A DNA stretch of 64,000 nucleotides from Bifiguratus adelaidae (lineage: Eukaryota; Mucoromycota; Endogonomycetes; Endogonales), in assembly GCA_002261195.1 (NCBI GenBank), contig MVBO01000001.1, positions 192,264 through 256,263 of the forward strand. Reading direction: 5' to 3'. Made by a program: the position numbers and the translations under genes. Positions 20,779-34,892 of this stretch are shown in pieces (within the stretch, counting starts at the first letter, position 1; every line of letters starts with the position of its first letter). The notes beneath the pieces were generated by a model that was not told the DNA's origin, searched no databases, and saw only the letters and a list, made by a program, of their open reading frames with translations.

Positions 20779-22341
20779 TTACATGAACCACCCTTCACGG
20801 TCATCCCGTCTCAATCTACATCCATAAGCTAGTGCTAAATAGGAACTGAAAAGTCGTTTCATACCCTGGTTGTCCAGGTATGGATAACTTGCTCCTAGGC
20901 GATACGCTGCCGCCATTCCTGAAACAATGGCAATTTCGTGTATGTTCACCAGTGTCCATGATCCAGCAAACGTGGTGTGATTTTTGCCATTGATAAACAT
21001 CATTTGTGGACTGACAAGCAAGAAATGTTGCCATCGGTGGGAAAGTTGATGCCACCACTTTTCCAAGATGACCTTGTCTTTGGCAATTTCATCGCGTGAC
21101 CACAGTTCGTCGTGTTCCGCGTTGAGGAATATGGTTTGAAACAAGTGATCAGAGAATGGTCGGTCTTTCGGCATTTGTGGCTGATAGACGTTGAGATCAA
21201 AAGACATTTCGATCCATTGCGGTTGCGAGTCATAACTGCGAGTGAAGTACAAAGGCGAGAAATGCCTCCTGCCAAATTCGAATGATTCTGTGGTCGTCTT
21301 GTCCATGTCTGTTTCCGGAATGATTGCCTTGAGCTCGTCCTTAAAAGCGGTCTCATAGTGTTTGCTCATATATTGGTCGTCATTATGAGTAACCGTAATG
21401 TCGTCCTTGTAGACGACGTTGCCTAGTACTCACGTTTCCATAAAGGTAGCGTCTGTACCGAGGATCTTTAAGCTGGTTTCGGCATCACATGCTAGCACGA
21501 GCTCGCCAAATGTATCAATCCGCACCTCACCCGCTTCAACTGTCGCCTTCTCCTTGCCGTAAATGTCGACCTTGGCATCTCTGTGTTGAACTTTAATTGG
21601 GCCTTTGCGGCGATTGCTGATGCCTACTACTTCGTGATTGGTCTGCACATGAACACCTCGCTTCAGAAGGACATCCCTCCATTCACCGTAGACTTGGCGT
21701 AATTCTGGAAAGGCGTACATGGTTGGAACATTGGCCAACAGCGTCTTGTCACTGTAGTCAAACAACTTGACCCTTTGATCAAGAAAGAGATGGGCAGGGA
21801 TAGCGGAAGCTACATATGGCGTCTGATTTCCCGTACCCAAGAACAGCGCAATGAGTTGGTACGCCATTTGTTGAAATTCGGGCGAAAATCGGAACATCGG
21901 CAACAGGACTTGGAGCGGCACCAATCCAAAGATCAGCTCAAAACGCTTGATTAATCGAAGCACTTTGCCAAACTTTTTGATAACCTTTTGAAGCCGATGA
22001 ACGCGTTCAGAGGGAAAGACGTTACTCCAAAACTTGTCCGATCCTTTGTCGAACGAGATCTGCATCTCCACTTCTGTAGCCCTTCCCTTCTCCTCCCCAG
22101 CAACATCCTTGAAAATCTTAAATGTATGTACAAAAATGTCGCTTCCGCCTTGCACTCCGTCGTTGATATAGTCTGCGCCAAATTTGCTAGAGTCTATGCC
22201 TCCAGACGTTGCTTGACCACCACATGCCGGCTGACGTTCAAACAAGGTAACCTCATACTTTTCAGGATGATTCGATAAGAGATATGCCGTAGCCATGCCT
22301 GCAGCACCACCACCGACTACTAGTACGCGCTTCTTGTCCAT
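20779..22341 (-). CDS. Flavin-dependent amine oxidase-like protein, interrupted by an in-frame TGA
   Basis: The frame is open from 22449, but ATG 22341 (MDKKRVLVVGGGAAGMATAY) places the FAD-binding GxGxxG at the very N-terminus as usual. Further family features are YEVTLFERQPACGGQATSGG, YINDGVQGG and, in the C-terminal part, VVYKDDITVTHNDDQYM and SWTLVNIHEIAIVSGMAAAY. The two halves lie in one frame separated only by a TGA at 21430-21432 (context MET-stop-VLGNVV). No intron explains it: a GTGAGT follows, but the nearest AG acceptors break the frame. So this is a recent nonsense allele, a readthrough site or a sequence error. Intact homologues are long-chain flavoproteins with an NAD(P)-binding Rossmann-like domain. 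It shares a 22.34-22.58 kb divergent promoter with TFIIIC. Confidence 0.72.
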
Positions 22342-22578
22342 GGCAAGTGTCAAAGAAGAGAGTCGCAAATGGAAGACTTCTTCATTGACAGGCGCATCGA
22401 TCGGGCGGATGATTGCCATATAAGGAAATGAGCCAGCGTTGCGTGTCATGGTCTTGAGACAGCTTGGCGACTGTACACTTCTGTGGAAACCTTGTCCATC
22501 GAGTTAATTGCTTGCAACTGAGACAATCTCGTCGAGCTTGACGCGCTTTCTTCACAACCTGTATACACCATTGCAAGC

Positions 22579-25083
22579 ATGCGTCTGCGGACGCGTTCAG
22601 AGCGACCTTCCTATGCCAACGACGGCATTGACCTTGAACTTGACGAGGAGCTCGCAAAAGTACTGAATGAAGAGGACAATGAAGCTGCGGGTAACGGTGG
22701 AAAGACGTCCAAAGGGAAAGGCAAACAGGGAAGACGACGAAAAGCAACGCAGGAGTCCAGCGACGAAGAGTTTGCGGAAGAGGATCAGCAGCTCTCGGAA
22801 GAATCTGCCGTGTCTGAAGGCGTGCCAGAGGATGAAGACGATGGTAAGGTTGCCTTTGCGTCTATCGACACTGACTAACTATATCTATAGAAATTGTGAG
22901 TGATCCAGAGCCTGCAGACGAAGAGCGGCCGAGAGGCAAAGCAAAGGCGCAGGCGAGTGCCCCTAGAAAATACAAACGGACGCATCGTGAGGCATTTGAG
23001 GGGCCTATAGCCGCTTGGGAAGACTCTGTGAGCGGGCCGAGAGCAGAAGATATAATCGACCTGGATGAGATTGATGGTCTGATGACTCATGAGAGCATTC
23101 AATGTCGATTGGAAGATTGGCATGTGCTATCAGAAGAGTAGGTGTAGCCAGTATATGCAGCATGAAGCTGAGATCGACGTTTTTCGCATCCATCAGAGAT
23201 GGCAAGACGTATTTACCTGACCGACAAACAGCAATATCTGTTCGCATAGGTCGAGATCCAACACCCGTGGATCTCGAAACATTACAGAGCATCGCGCTGG
23301 GTAAGTCAAAGCCCCCCGTTCCTCGGTATACTGAGTTTTCGTGTGCAGACGGACGAGTCCCAAACAAGCGTGGATTTGTGATCAACACAGGAGGTTCAAT
23401 ATGGGCCTTGGATTGGTGCCCCAAGGTCAAAGGTCAGGAGGAAAAGATGAAGCGACAATATCTAGCGGTGGCGGGGTATCAAGGTACTATGGAAGAGAAC
23501 CATATTGTAGGCGCGACTGGTGTTGGCAAGAATGCCATTCAAATATGGAGTGTTCCAACATCAGAAGGGTAGGGCTGCTCACTCTCTTCCACTTTTGCCC
23601 TTGCTTAATCTCTGCGCTTTGCAGGAATGAAGTGCCCAGGTTGGAACTTTGTATATGTCACGACTTTGGATGGGTGTGGAATATGAAATGGTGTCCATAT
23701 GGAGCTTATGAGGTAAGCCGTTCCAACGAAACGGCGCCTTCTAACATCCTGAACAGGTACCAGGAAAGAGTGACAGCTCGCCGTCCACCATCGCCAAGCT
23801 TGGTATTTTGGCAGTGGCTTTTGGCGATGGCATCGTCCGGCTGTATACAGTACCCCATCCGCTAAACCTCTCGCAGACCATTGAAGAACAGTATGGAGAT
23901 GGCGGGATGGAGGTCGATGCGCCATCTGACACATTATTTGGTAGGCGCTCGGATGCAATGTTCGGTCGCCTGCGTGTTGTTCACACTGATTTGCTCACAG
24001 TATCATGTCCAAAGTCGCTTGTTGAATTGGGCAAACCGAAGCCTTGTCAATGGACCCTTTGCTGGGCGGGCGTTAATCGTCTGCTGACGGGGGATGTATA
24101 TGGACGTGTATTTCTTTGGGATATTGAGCGAGCCAGCCGAAACAATGACGGTAAGCGACAATGCATGCGTACCTTAAGGGTGCTTATCGCTTTTGAAACC
24201 AATTAGATCATCCGCAGCCCACCTTTATGGTCCAAGCCCATGAAGGGTGTGTTCGCTCTATTGCCGTGAATTGCCTCAGAGATCCTGTGTACTTTACCAC
24301 CGCAGGGTTCGATGGAAAGGTAGTGGTTTTTGACATGCGAGATCCTTGGACTCCGATGATTGTGTCACGGCAAAGGAGTAAGTCGATAGTCTTCAAGCTG
24401 ACACTATACTGAGACGCCTCCTAGCTTTACAACACACGGTGGCGTGGCCTACGCGAGCAGATAAAATTGCTGCCATGACACAAGACGAGAGCATCAAAAA
24501 GATCTTCCTTACACCGGGACCCATGTGCAAAGCAAGTATTACACTCGTATCCATGGATGGCGTGACATGGATGCTTGCGTCTGCGCAGCGGCATTGTTAT
24601 GTTGCTGGCGTGACAAATACAGGTCTCCTTCGCATGGTGAACTTTTACCGCGATCGAAACAAGTACTGGGTGAGTATAATTGTGAGACTTTCTCTCCCTA
24701 GATCCCTCGTTTACCAAAAGAACCCTCTAGCTTCCCGTCTCGGTGACACTGTACAAGCTAGAATACAATCGATCCACATCTACATTTCGTTATGTGGATG
24801 CTATACCCCTCAACGTGAGTTGGATACGCCAAGTTTTTGAGCACGTCATACTTACACATATTAGCCGGAGCCAAAGGCTACCAGTTCCGCCTTTCATACC
24901 CTACTCTCCAAACAAGAAGTATCGTTACAAACGGTAGGACGTCGTGACAGGAAACGTACGCTTCAAAGTTCTCATGTCTAACATATCCAGGTCGCATGGA
25001 ATCCAAACGCTGACACGGCGTCATGGATAGCTTCAGGAGGAGTAGCTGGCTTGTGTAGAATAGAAGAAACATTGCAGGAATGA
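22579..25083 (+). CDS. TFIIIC WD40 subunit (TFC6/Sfc6/GTF3C2-like)
   Basis: Start ATG 22579. The N-terminal part is low-complexity and acidic/basic (LELDEELAKVLNEED; KTSKGKGKQGRRRKATQ), typical of this subunit. Then comes a WD-repeat region: GGSIWALDWCPKVKGQEE near 23,395-23,440, AIQIWSV, FGWVWNMKWCPYGAYE near 23,668-23,712, LGILAVAFGDGIVRLYTVPH, HEGCVRSIAVNCLRDPVYFT, and a final exon AWNPNADTASWIASGGVAGL ending RIEETLQE with TGA at 25081-25083. This final W..N......WIA.GG..GL.R pattern is characteristic of TFC6/GTF3C2. The protein is part of the tau-B module that binds B-box promoters of tRNA genes for RNA polymerase III. About ten exons. The stop lies only 15 bp before the next open frame. 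Confidence 0.82.
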
Positions 25084-25098
25084 TGAAAAGTTTCACGT

Positions 25099-28000
25099 AT
25101 GTATCATACGCGCAGAAGGTGTTCAAAAATTGACGCGTTTTGGCGCGACATGCTTGCGAGTCCACGTCGACACTTTAGTCCTTTCAGCGAGCAATCCGAC
25201 GTTTACACGCTCTATTCCGCCAATGTCTTTGAGCATGCAGTCGACAATGAGGTTCTGCGGGAGCCTTCAGACAGGCCGAACAAGAAGGCGCGTGTAGGTT
25301 CTGAATTCTTCAGCCTACCAGAAGAAACGGAACATGAGCAGGAATCGCCAGCTATACAATTGAGCCTACCTGAAGAGGAGTTGCCAAGTACCGACAGTTA
25401 CCTGCTGGAATTGCCAGAGCTCACTTCCCCGGTCGACGTTATCAGTTCCGCCCTAAGCAAGCAACAAACTTGGCGGGAGCCAGTGAAGGAGGTACACATC
25501 GTTTCGGAACCTCAGAAAATACCAGACGCAAAGTCACCTCACAGAGACATATGGCTGGAATGCCTGGACCTTCCTCAACCTACGGGATGCCTGATATCCT
25601 GGGACTCGCGAGAAGCGAAAGCAGATATACAAGTTCCATCACCCTACATTACAGAAGCGAGCATCGATGCATTCGACCGCATCTGTCGAAGGTAAGTCTA
25701 CAAGCTCTTGCATTGCGCTGATAGCATACTGATATTCAGTCGAATAGGGATTTGGAGCCAAATCATCCGACGCAATACCACGTTGTAGACAACAAGACCT
25801 TGATGAGAAATCTGAAGGATGTCGCGATCGGCAATTGTTGCTCTTTGTTCTTCTTTGCTGAACAGCAAAGGCAATTCAAGCCTCGGTACTTGAATCTTAG
25901 GACTTTCGGTTTATCTGGCAAGGCTTTTGAAAGGTAGGTCGTTACTCAATGCCTTTGCTGCGCTCTTCAATATCTGACTTAATGCTCAGATGCGCCGAGG
26001 AGTTCATGGCTGTTGGTTCACATTTTAGAAACATGCAACAAATGATTGATCGCGTTCGCAAGCATCCAAGGTGAGGCACAATCAAAGAAACCCGTAATAT
26101 GCTGAAATAAGCCACGTTAGCAAATACGGGCAAACAGGAATTGCCTTTGTATGCGCCTTGTCTGAGCAGCTGTCCCATTTACAGGCCTCTATCTTGGACG
26201 AAATAGAAGACCAGTTGGACATTCCTTCAACTGGCATACTCTCCTTGTGTATGGGTCTCAAGAATCTGTTCGCCATCGTCCAACGATTGGCAGAATTTTG
26301 TCAAAGCGTGCGTATTCACACTAGGCTACTTGTCCATTACGTCAACTCTAAAACTTCTCTACAGAATTCGGAAGACGCCATGAATGCTCCAATGAAATAC
26401 GATATACCTTTTGGATCAAAGCTCCTGACAAACCTATATGAATGTCTGTCAATAACCGACTTTTCCGACCCAGAGGACGCGCACTTCAAAACCTTGATGC
26501 GCGAGCTTCTTGTCCGATCAAGTACACCCTACTTTCATATTTTGCAGCAATGGTTGGGTGGAAAAGCGGACAATGGTGGCTGGATGGATGTTGGCATGGA
26601 TTTTAACATGATTGATCCGCACAAGGAATTCTTTATCCGACAGACTGAAAATCCAAGCGACGATCTAGAATACGAGGTAAGCGCCATGTCGTGGTAGTCG
26701 GATATGCAAATTGCGAAATTCTCAAATCTTATAGCTCGCAGGATCCGAGTCGACACCGACATTTATAACACAAGGATTAGCCAGACATTTACTGGCGGCA
26801 GGGAAAGCATATCGTATTCTACAACATCTACACAAAGAGCAAGAGCTTTCTGAGACTCACCCTATGATTGACTTGCGATGGGCTTTCGATACCGAGGCTG
26901 CTGCTGGGTAAGTATAGATATAGCGACTCAGAGACTAAAGAATCCCTTTTCCCAGCGTGGAATCCAGTCTGATTCACCGATCAGCTTTTCAAGAAGCTGA
27001 CACGTCGTTTACAGTTCTGACAGGAGTGACCTTAGGAACCGACGATCCTGCACTTGACAATCGCGCACAGCTTCCTGTTAAACCTAACATCGCGCAATTC
27101 ATCCGCCCTTTCGATAATTCACTCGACACTGTAATGCCTATACAGGTTACTGGTGGCGGCGAGGAATTGACTCCGCCAACCGAGAGTCTGCACCTCCTAT
27201 CTATTTGCTCTGATCCCGCTATACATGGAAAGTCAACCAACATCGACACTTTAGCCACCGCCTGTACCCAATCGATAGAGTCTTCTCTTCGTCATCATGC
27301 TGAACAGGACAAAACCGTCATGGACTTACCCATGGCGGTCGCTAGCGAACTTTCCGTCGAACGTGCTTTACTTTGGAGATGTCAGCAAATTAACCAAAAG
27401 CTTTTCAAAAGTCTATTTGAGCACGCAATGCTGATGCATCATCTCGACACAATTGCCAATCACTTCTTACTTCGAGACGGCGAATTCGTCGTTCGACTCA
27501 AAGAGGCTCTCTTTTCCAACGAGGTAATGGTGAACCAAGGCAACGCGCTATCTCCAATGTCACGAGCTGCGGTGGGATTACGGTTAGGCTTTTATGTTGA
27601 CAAAAGCTGGCCTCCTCTCGGACAAGGACTTGTATCGCAACTAAAGTCGGTTCTCTCCTCGTATGAAGCTTCCCAGCGCGTGTCCTTTCGCATCCATCGA
27701 AGTGACACGCTGCCGAATGATCCCAAAGGTACGACCCTGTATGCCATGTTCCCAAACTAACCGGCTGGTAGATTTTCATGCTACTGATTTCCTGCTTCTT
27801 CATTATGATGCACCATTTCCCATTGATCGTATCCTCACTGCCGACGTTATCGGCAAGTTGAACAATGTGTTCTCGCACCTGATTCGCCTATTACGCGCGG
27901 AGGCAGTAGTCAACCAAATGTATAAACATGTGCGCTGGCTCGAGCGTCATCGAGGCTATAGGCTACCCCAGCATACCAAGGCTCAAGTCTTTGTCAGCTC

Positions 28001-28247
28001 TCAACGTGTCATTTCAGCCCTCTCTGAAGCCCATTATCGAGTGGACATCAAATGGAATGCTCTTATTGAACGCATCAAGGCCACCTCTCGTCTTCCAAGC
28101 TTTGAAATCTTGTCTTCAGACTTGCAGGACTGCGTCGATGCAATGTTACATACTCATGACGATCTGACCGAGATACTCACAATGGCACAGCATCTTGCTC
28201 GATTATTAAGGCAACGGCAGAACGATTACCCAGACTCGCAGGGTTAG
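25099..28247 (+). CDS. Gamma-tubulin complex component, GCP5/GCP6-like
   Basis: The best start is ATG 25099, with ATG 25150 as an alternative. The N-terminal 200 residues are acidic and poorly conserved. The GRIP1/GRIP2 GCP fold then appears: KTLMRNLKDVAIGNCCSLFF near 25,795-25,850, a helical stretch to 26,440, STPYFHILQQWLGGKADNGG near 26,520-26,580 with DPHKEFFI near 26,615-26,640, and the C-terminal helices DFLLLHYDAPFPIDRILTAD near 27,790-27,850 and DLQDCVDAMLHTHDDLTEIL near 28,120-28,180, then a stop at 28245-28247. The pattern 'F..LQ.WL..G...D...EF(F/I)' is diagnostic for GCP proteins nucleating microtubules at spindle poles. Assignment to GCP5/6 rather than GCP2/3 is a judgement from the divergent N-terminus. 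Confidence 0.78.
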
Positions 28248-28327
28248 GGAAATAATGGGGTTAGGGGAGGCTGTCCAAATCCGCATTACCAAATTTGGAA
28301 GCATTGTTACTATATGCAATGGTATAA
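28241..28327 (+). promoter_or_regulatory. HPD promoter: two telobox-like TTAGGG motifs and a TATA box
   Basis: Two copies of GGTTAGGG lie within 28 bp, at about 28243-28251 and 28260-28268, the first overlapping the TAG stop of the GCP gene. A GGTATAAAGAG TATA box at about 28320-28330 is about 45 bp before the HPD start codon. TTAGGG-type teloboxes bind Tbf1/TRF-like factors in fungi; that role here is inference. Confidence 0.45.
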
Positions 28328-28372
28328 AGAGGGCTTTAGAGGGCTTATTGGCATTGTTCTTGCCTCTATGCC

Positions 28373-29707
<1,335 letters not shown>

Positions 29708-29762
29708 ATGCATTTGTAACATCAGGAATATACAACAAAATATGGACAAAATGCAGCGTTTT

Positions 29763-32700
29763 CTACACGGTAAACCGAACCTTTTTGGGTGTGCCATTGT
29801 CTACTTTACGTGCCTTGACTTTCTTCCACGTATCAAAAGGATGGGTTTGAACGGTTCCCGGTGGTTTGGTCCCGAAAGGTGGATGAGGCACAGGGATCCG
29901 CTGATGATAGGCTTCGTAGGCTTGTTCCTGTCCATGTGTGCCTACTAAGCCGGATATGGGAGCGTAGGTGTCGTTGTAGGTGGCCGAGAGCTTTCGTTTG
30001 GGTGCTGGCTTATGCGGTTTGCGCGCGAGCGAGGAGAGTAAAGCGTTGAGATCTTTGGGTTTTCGGGGAGGGCTTGCGCCATCAAATGTCTGGGTCGGGG
30101 ATGAGTGAGCAATAGCGGGGATGGGTGAGGTGGGCGAGATAGGTATGTCGGTGTGTGATGAAGTGGAAGAATGCGGTGACTGGGTTGTAGTATTTTGTAT
30201 ATTAGGCGGGTAGTCAATGTTGATGAGATTGGCTTCCTCAGCCAAGTCACTATCAATAATTGGGTCCATTGTATCGGTGCTGGCTATCAGGTCAATATCA
30301 TCCTTTGGCGGAACTGTGAACGTAACATGCCGCCCTTCGCTGGATTTGGGCTGACTTTGTTCTTGGATGGGCTCCATGATCATCTTTGGCGCGTAGATGG
30401 GTAAGGAAGGTTGTAAAATGCAAGGAAAACGTGCACCGCGACTATCATGGGATGCGTCTTCTTGCGCCTCTTCGAAGGGTAGAGGAATAAACTTGGTAGC
30501 TGACAGAAGCGTCTTCATTTTACGATCTTCTGTCATTTTGACATCTAGAAAGAAATGTGCTTCAGCACTCCAAAGAATTCCTGGCAAGGTGTGAGGTCAC
30601 TTACTGTCGTGATATCCAGGCTCCTTCTTGCGTTGCAAGATCTCTTCCTCCAAAGAATTGCGGATGACCAACGTTTCTACAGATACTGGCCGTGTTTGAC
30701 CAATACGATGAGCTCGTTTTATCGCTTGTCGTTCCATAGCAGCTTGCCAAACAGGACTGACAAAGAAAACACGCGTGGCTGAGGATAGATCGATGCCATA
30801 AGCTGTGAAGAGAGTGAGTGAAGGAAAACGTGAAGCGGAAGCTTGACGCACCTGCCAACTTAACCTCCATAATAATAACACGGTCAACCTCAGAAGTGTT
30901 GAACGTAACGATATTAGTTGCGCGCTCCTTGGGAGTCTATGAAGACTGTCAGTAACTAGCATCGATAGAAAACCTCGACCTCACCATTCTCGTACTGAAT
31001 AACAGACAACGAACGTTTGCGAGAATAAGTGCTTCGTAGATCACCTGAATCTCGTTAAACCAGTTCGAGAAGATGATACACTTGTCTTCGGGAATGGCTT
31101 TTAGAACTGCGCTGACAAGGTAATCAATCTTGCTACTGGTCGTGGAAATAATCTTGGTATTTGCAAAATCATCTGTTGTGTACTCGATCGCAGGCGAAGC
31201 GTTCGTCTCTGATTTCGAGACCGGTTCAGCTTTTGTACCTTTCTCTTGCTTCTTATGCGAAGGTAATGGATCAGCATCTATGGTAGACAGATCCACGGAA
31301 GTGTTGCCGCCTGATTGTGCAGAAGATTCGCTTTTACCGGCTTCTTGTCGCAAAACGCGCTGCTGCTTGCGTTTCTTCTCTTCGATAAATGAAGACTGAA
31401 TCGCCTTAGGTTCCTGAACGGAGAACGTGGACTTTTCAGGACGAGGTTTGGAAACTTGCTGCATCAATTCCGCAATCATTGGCGCTTCCATGACTGATAC
31501 ATTTTCTCCGAGAAAATCGGACAGAGAATTGTTCGTGCTTTGTAAGCCTTTTGAAGGTAACATTGTCCAAGCTTCATCCAATTCTGCAGGCAAGCCTTGG
31601 ACGAAATAACCAAGCTGATGAGTGGCCATAAGCCTGTTCCACAAGGTATCTCGCAGGGCAATTTCGAAGTACTTGTGACAGCGGTTGAGAAGTTCTTTAT
31701 CTTCTGGTGTCAGCTTTCGCTTGCCCTCTTGGTGCTCTTTCAGAGCTTCAGTACAATTCTCGTCGGAGAATCGTACGAATTCTTGCATGGTATCGGTTGC
31801 ACTAGAATACCAGAACAGACTCTGCCAAAGATTGGCGACGACTCGTTGCAGTGCTGTTGCGTTGGATGGATGGAAGAAGTAGTCTTGATCGCGGCGATCG
31901 GATAATACTGCATTCACCGCGACAAATGCCGTTATACAATTGTAAGTCAGGCACTGATAGTATCCGATATCAAGCACGACGATGCGTTCGGTCAAGGATG
32001 GTAGCGAGACCTCCTTTTCAATCTCGCTCCTTTGATTGCGTACCATGACACGTTGCATGATATTCTGCAGTCGTTCTGTAGCACCAACCGCGTTTTCCAG
32101 AAAGGGCTTCTCGATAGCTCGTACCCATTCACCCTTCATCGTTGCAAAAGGTTGCAAAAGTAGGAACGACCGCAACAGCGATCCAAGTCGCTTTAGATCA
32201 GTTGTTTGATTCGTGATCCATGTACTATCGCTCGCGTTGGTGTGCACCGTATCCGTCATGTTGTGGGTCGGCGTACCCGTGCAGCACCATCGCCGAGACA
32301 CAAACAATTTCTCCGCCATCAAGACCTGCCGTGAGCTCTCACTAGACATGGAATGGCCTTCATCGATGATGAGACGCTTCCAGTGGACTTGGAGTAAAGA
32401 CGAGATGTAGTTTTCAGGCGTTTGACAACGACAGTCCACCTCCCGGGTGGATCCTTTATACGGGCAACGACACTTTCGCAAGATGCCTACAAAATAGTCA
32501 AGAAATTCGGATCGTCGGCTCGCAGAGACAATCAACCTACCTTCAAAATTAAACCCGGCATCGTACTCTTTCCCAAAGTGCGTATGACTCATCAACACCA
32601 TGTCATATTGTAATAGTTCCGTTGGTGATGGAATATCACTTCGATCTTTGTTCAGGACCAGTACTTTCAGCGTAAAGTCGTATGCATGCTAATGCGTGTA

Positions 32701-34583
32701 AGCATACTTTAGGTGTCGATATTCAAGACATTTACCTTGTAGATCTCTCGCTGCCACTGATCCATGAGAGCGTCTGGTACAATGACTAACGTCGCACTCG
32801 AGACATAGACTTTCATGGGCCTTACTGTGCTTGCACTCCTCTTTTCCTTTTGGCGTTTGCTGCGCGTTGTCGCATATTTGAGGTAATACCGTGGATTCTT
32901 CTCTAGATAGTCGAAAACATCGGCTGACATGTAATCTTTGTATTGCCAATAGTTGATGCCGTTACGAATGACTGATGAAGCCGAAATTTGTCTCAGACTA
33001 GGTGCGTCCTTTCGACGTAAAATCTGATGTTCTATTGCCTCCACAGCTTCAAATGTGTCCATGTCTGTACCTTCCCTTTGGGTAACTGATGCAACACCTA
33101 TGAGGAAACCACCATCCGATATTCCATCTTCATCAATGAGGACAAGCTGCTTCATTATCGCTTCTGGAAAGGGATCGATGTCACAGGTCAGATATAGTTC
33201 GGGTGGCAAAAGCGGCAATAAGTTTTCATGCAACGTATGGACAATCAGAGCGATACAGATGCAAGTTTTCCCGGTACCCTATGTTCGTGGAGGTTAAAAA
33301 TGGAGACAATAAAGATCAAGGTCCGACACTTGCCATGTCTTCGCAAATTATGCCTCCTAGAGCATCCTCATAGGTAGCAGGTTCAAGATACACATCAAAT
33401 GTCCCAGGGTCAAGATAGAGAGGCCGATCGTCGATGGTTGTTAGGCGTAATAGTGATGGATCTACAATGTTCGCTGGTGCCAATTCTCGCTGGATGAGTT
33501 TATACAGTGACGACTATAGGAAATTGCGACAAATCAGTCGGTTGCGGCCAGATTGGTTCCGCATACCTACCTTTTGGTATTGATATAAGGCCGTCCGCAT
33601 CCCTTTTGGCGCGGTGCGGTCTAACACATCTTCCAACAAGCGTGAAACCTCTGGTATCTTGCATCTAGCCAACGCCGACATATCCGGCTTTGGCGATGGC
33701 ATGGATAAATACATGTCGACAATGGATTTGGGTTTCTGCAAATGGTAGTGTGTGGTTAGAGATATGACTCATGAGTTAACAATCACACTTTACCTCTGCC
33801 GGGAGCAACCCTAATCGAACATCATCGTCATGTGGCAAATTGTGACATTCGTATGCGCAGCGACGAGTGTCCAGTCGTTCCAGGAGAAGACGGCGTAGTG
33901 CTTTCTTGGCATTCTGAAGTCGTCCGAACGAGAAATTAGGAAAGAATCGTCTCCCAGGAATGTCTCGTGGAACGAGTTGCACAGAAAAGCGGTATAATCT
34001 CTCACTTTGCTCGTGGTCCAACTTCCTTGTCAATAGTCGCAAGCAGAAGGTTGCGAGATAATGCGTATGAGCAATCTGTATGTCTTTAAGTATATGTTGC
34101 GTCTCGATATCGCCATTTGCCGCTTCAGCTACGAGCTGATCAATGACAGCTTTCGAAGCGCGAACCCAGCCTTGTTCCTCTTTGACGACGGAGACGTGGT
34201 CAGTCGTGGGTATAGAAACATCTATCACGCCCACTGGCAGTACATTGGCCGGGCAAGACAGCGCATCTTCCATGATTGCCCCTAAATGTCTCCCGTGCAC
34301 GCCCCGAAGATAGCTTTGGCCGATTGCTCGATTAGGTGAAAATGGATACTCTTTGGATTCACCGATCGCGAGGAAACTGTTCCCTCTTCCTCCAGGACAA
34401 CGCCATGCAGGACACTTCTGCTTCTGATGCCCTGAATTGACCTCGTTTGTGGCTTTCCAATATGTTTCTGCAGCGGCTGAGTATCTTTGCTGGTAACAAA
34501 CGAAATCATTGCAATCCTCAATGGCACGATCTGATCAACTCCTTTTTCATAAAATCATATCTTTGTACATCATTCTGCTCCAT
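29763..34583 (-). CDS. SNF2-family DNA-dependent ATPase, Rad5/Rad16-like
   Basis: I place the start at ATG 34583 (MEQNDD): a 52-nt intron after codon 5 joins in phase to CNDFVCYQQRYSAAAETYWK, then KCPAWRCPGGRGNSFLAIGE and the downstream frame. Helicase motif I (GTGKTCICIALIVHTLHEN) lies near 33,225-33,280 and the Walker B box RLIIDEGHSMSS near 32,330-32,365. The C-terminal helicase half runs to the motif VI box QAIKRAHRIGQTRPVSVETL near 30,690-30,740. A C-x-C...C-x-C cluster (CRCPYKG, DCRC) sits between motifs I and II. After the helicase a 270-residue low-complexity tail ends PKKVRFTV with TAG at 29763. DEGH rather than DEAH and the large insertion between lobes fit the Rad5/Rad16/SHPRH branch, involved in DNA repair or chromatin remodelling. 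I see no clear RING finger. Confidence 0.8.
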
Positions 34584-34892
34584 ACTACACTTTCAGCGGA
34601 AGCAGCATACCGACAAGCGATTGGGAGAAAGGCCATTTAGTCACTCTGTCGAGAAGGCAAAGCAGTACTTGACGACAGCATGATGACGCTATATTGAGAG
34701 GTTACGCGACCATCCGCACGCAACCTTGTCCAATCGAGGTGTACTCCATCATCACATCGTTGGAAGGGTATCCGTCCTCTCAGTTGTTAATAGTAATGGG
34801 TCCAATGTGGTCAACATTAATCTCTCTCTCCTCTTCTTTTGCTTACGCACTGCTGGAGTTTGGGCTTTACATACATCTGCGAAGGCAGCAAC

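Noticed and set aside
28241-28270. Telomere or chromosome end from TTAGGG words.
   Set aside because: Only two copies, with housekeeping genes on both sides.
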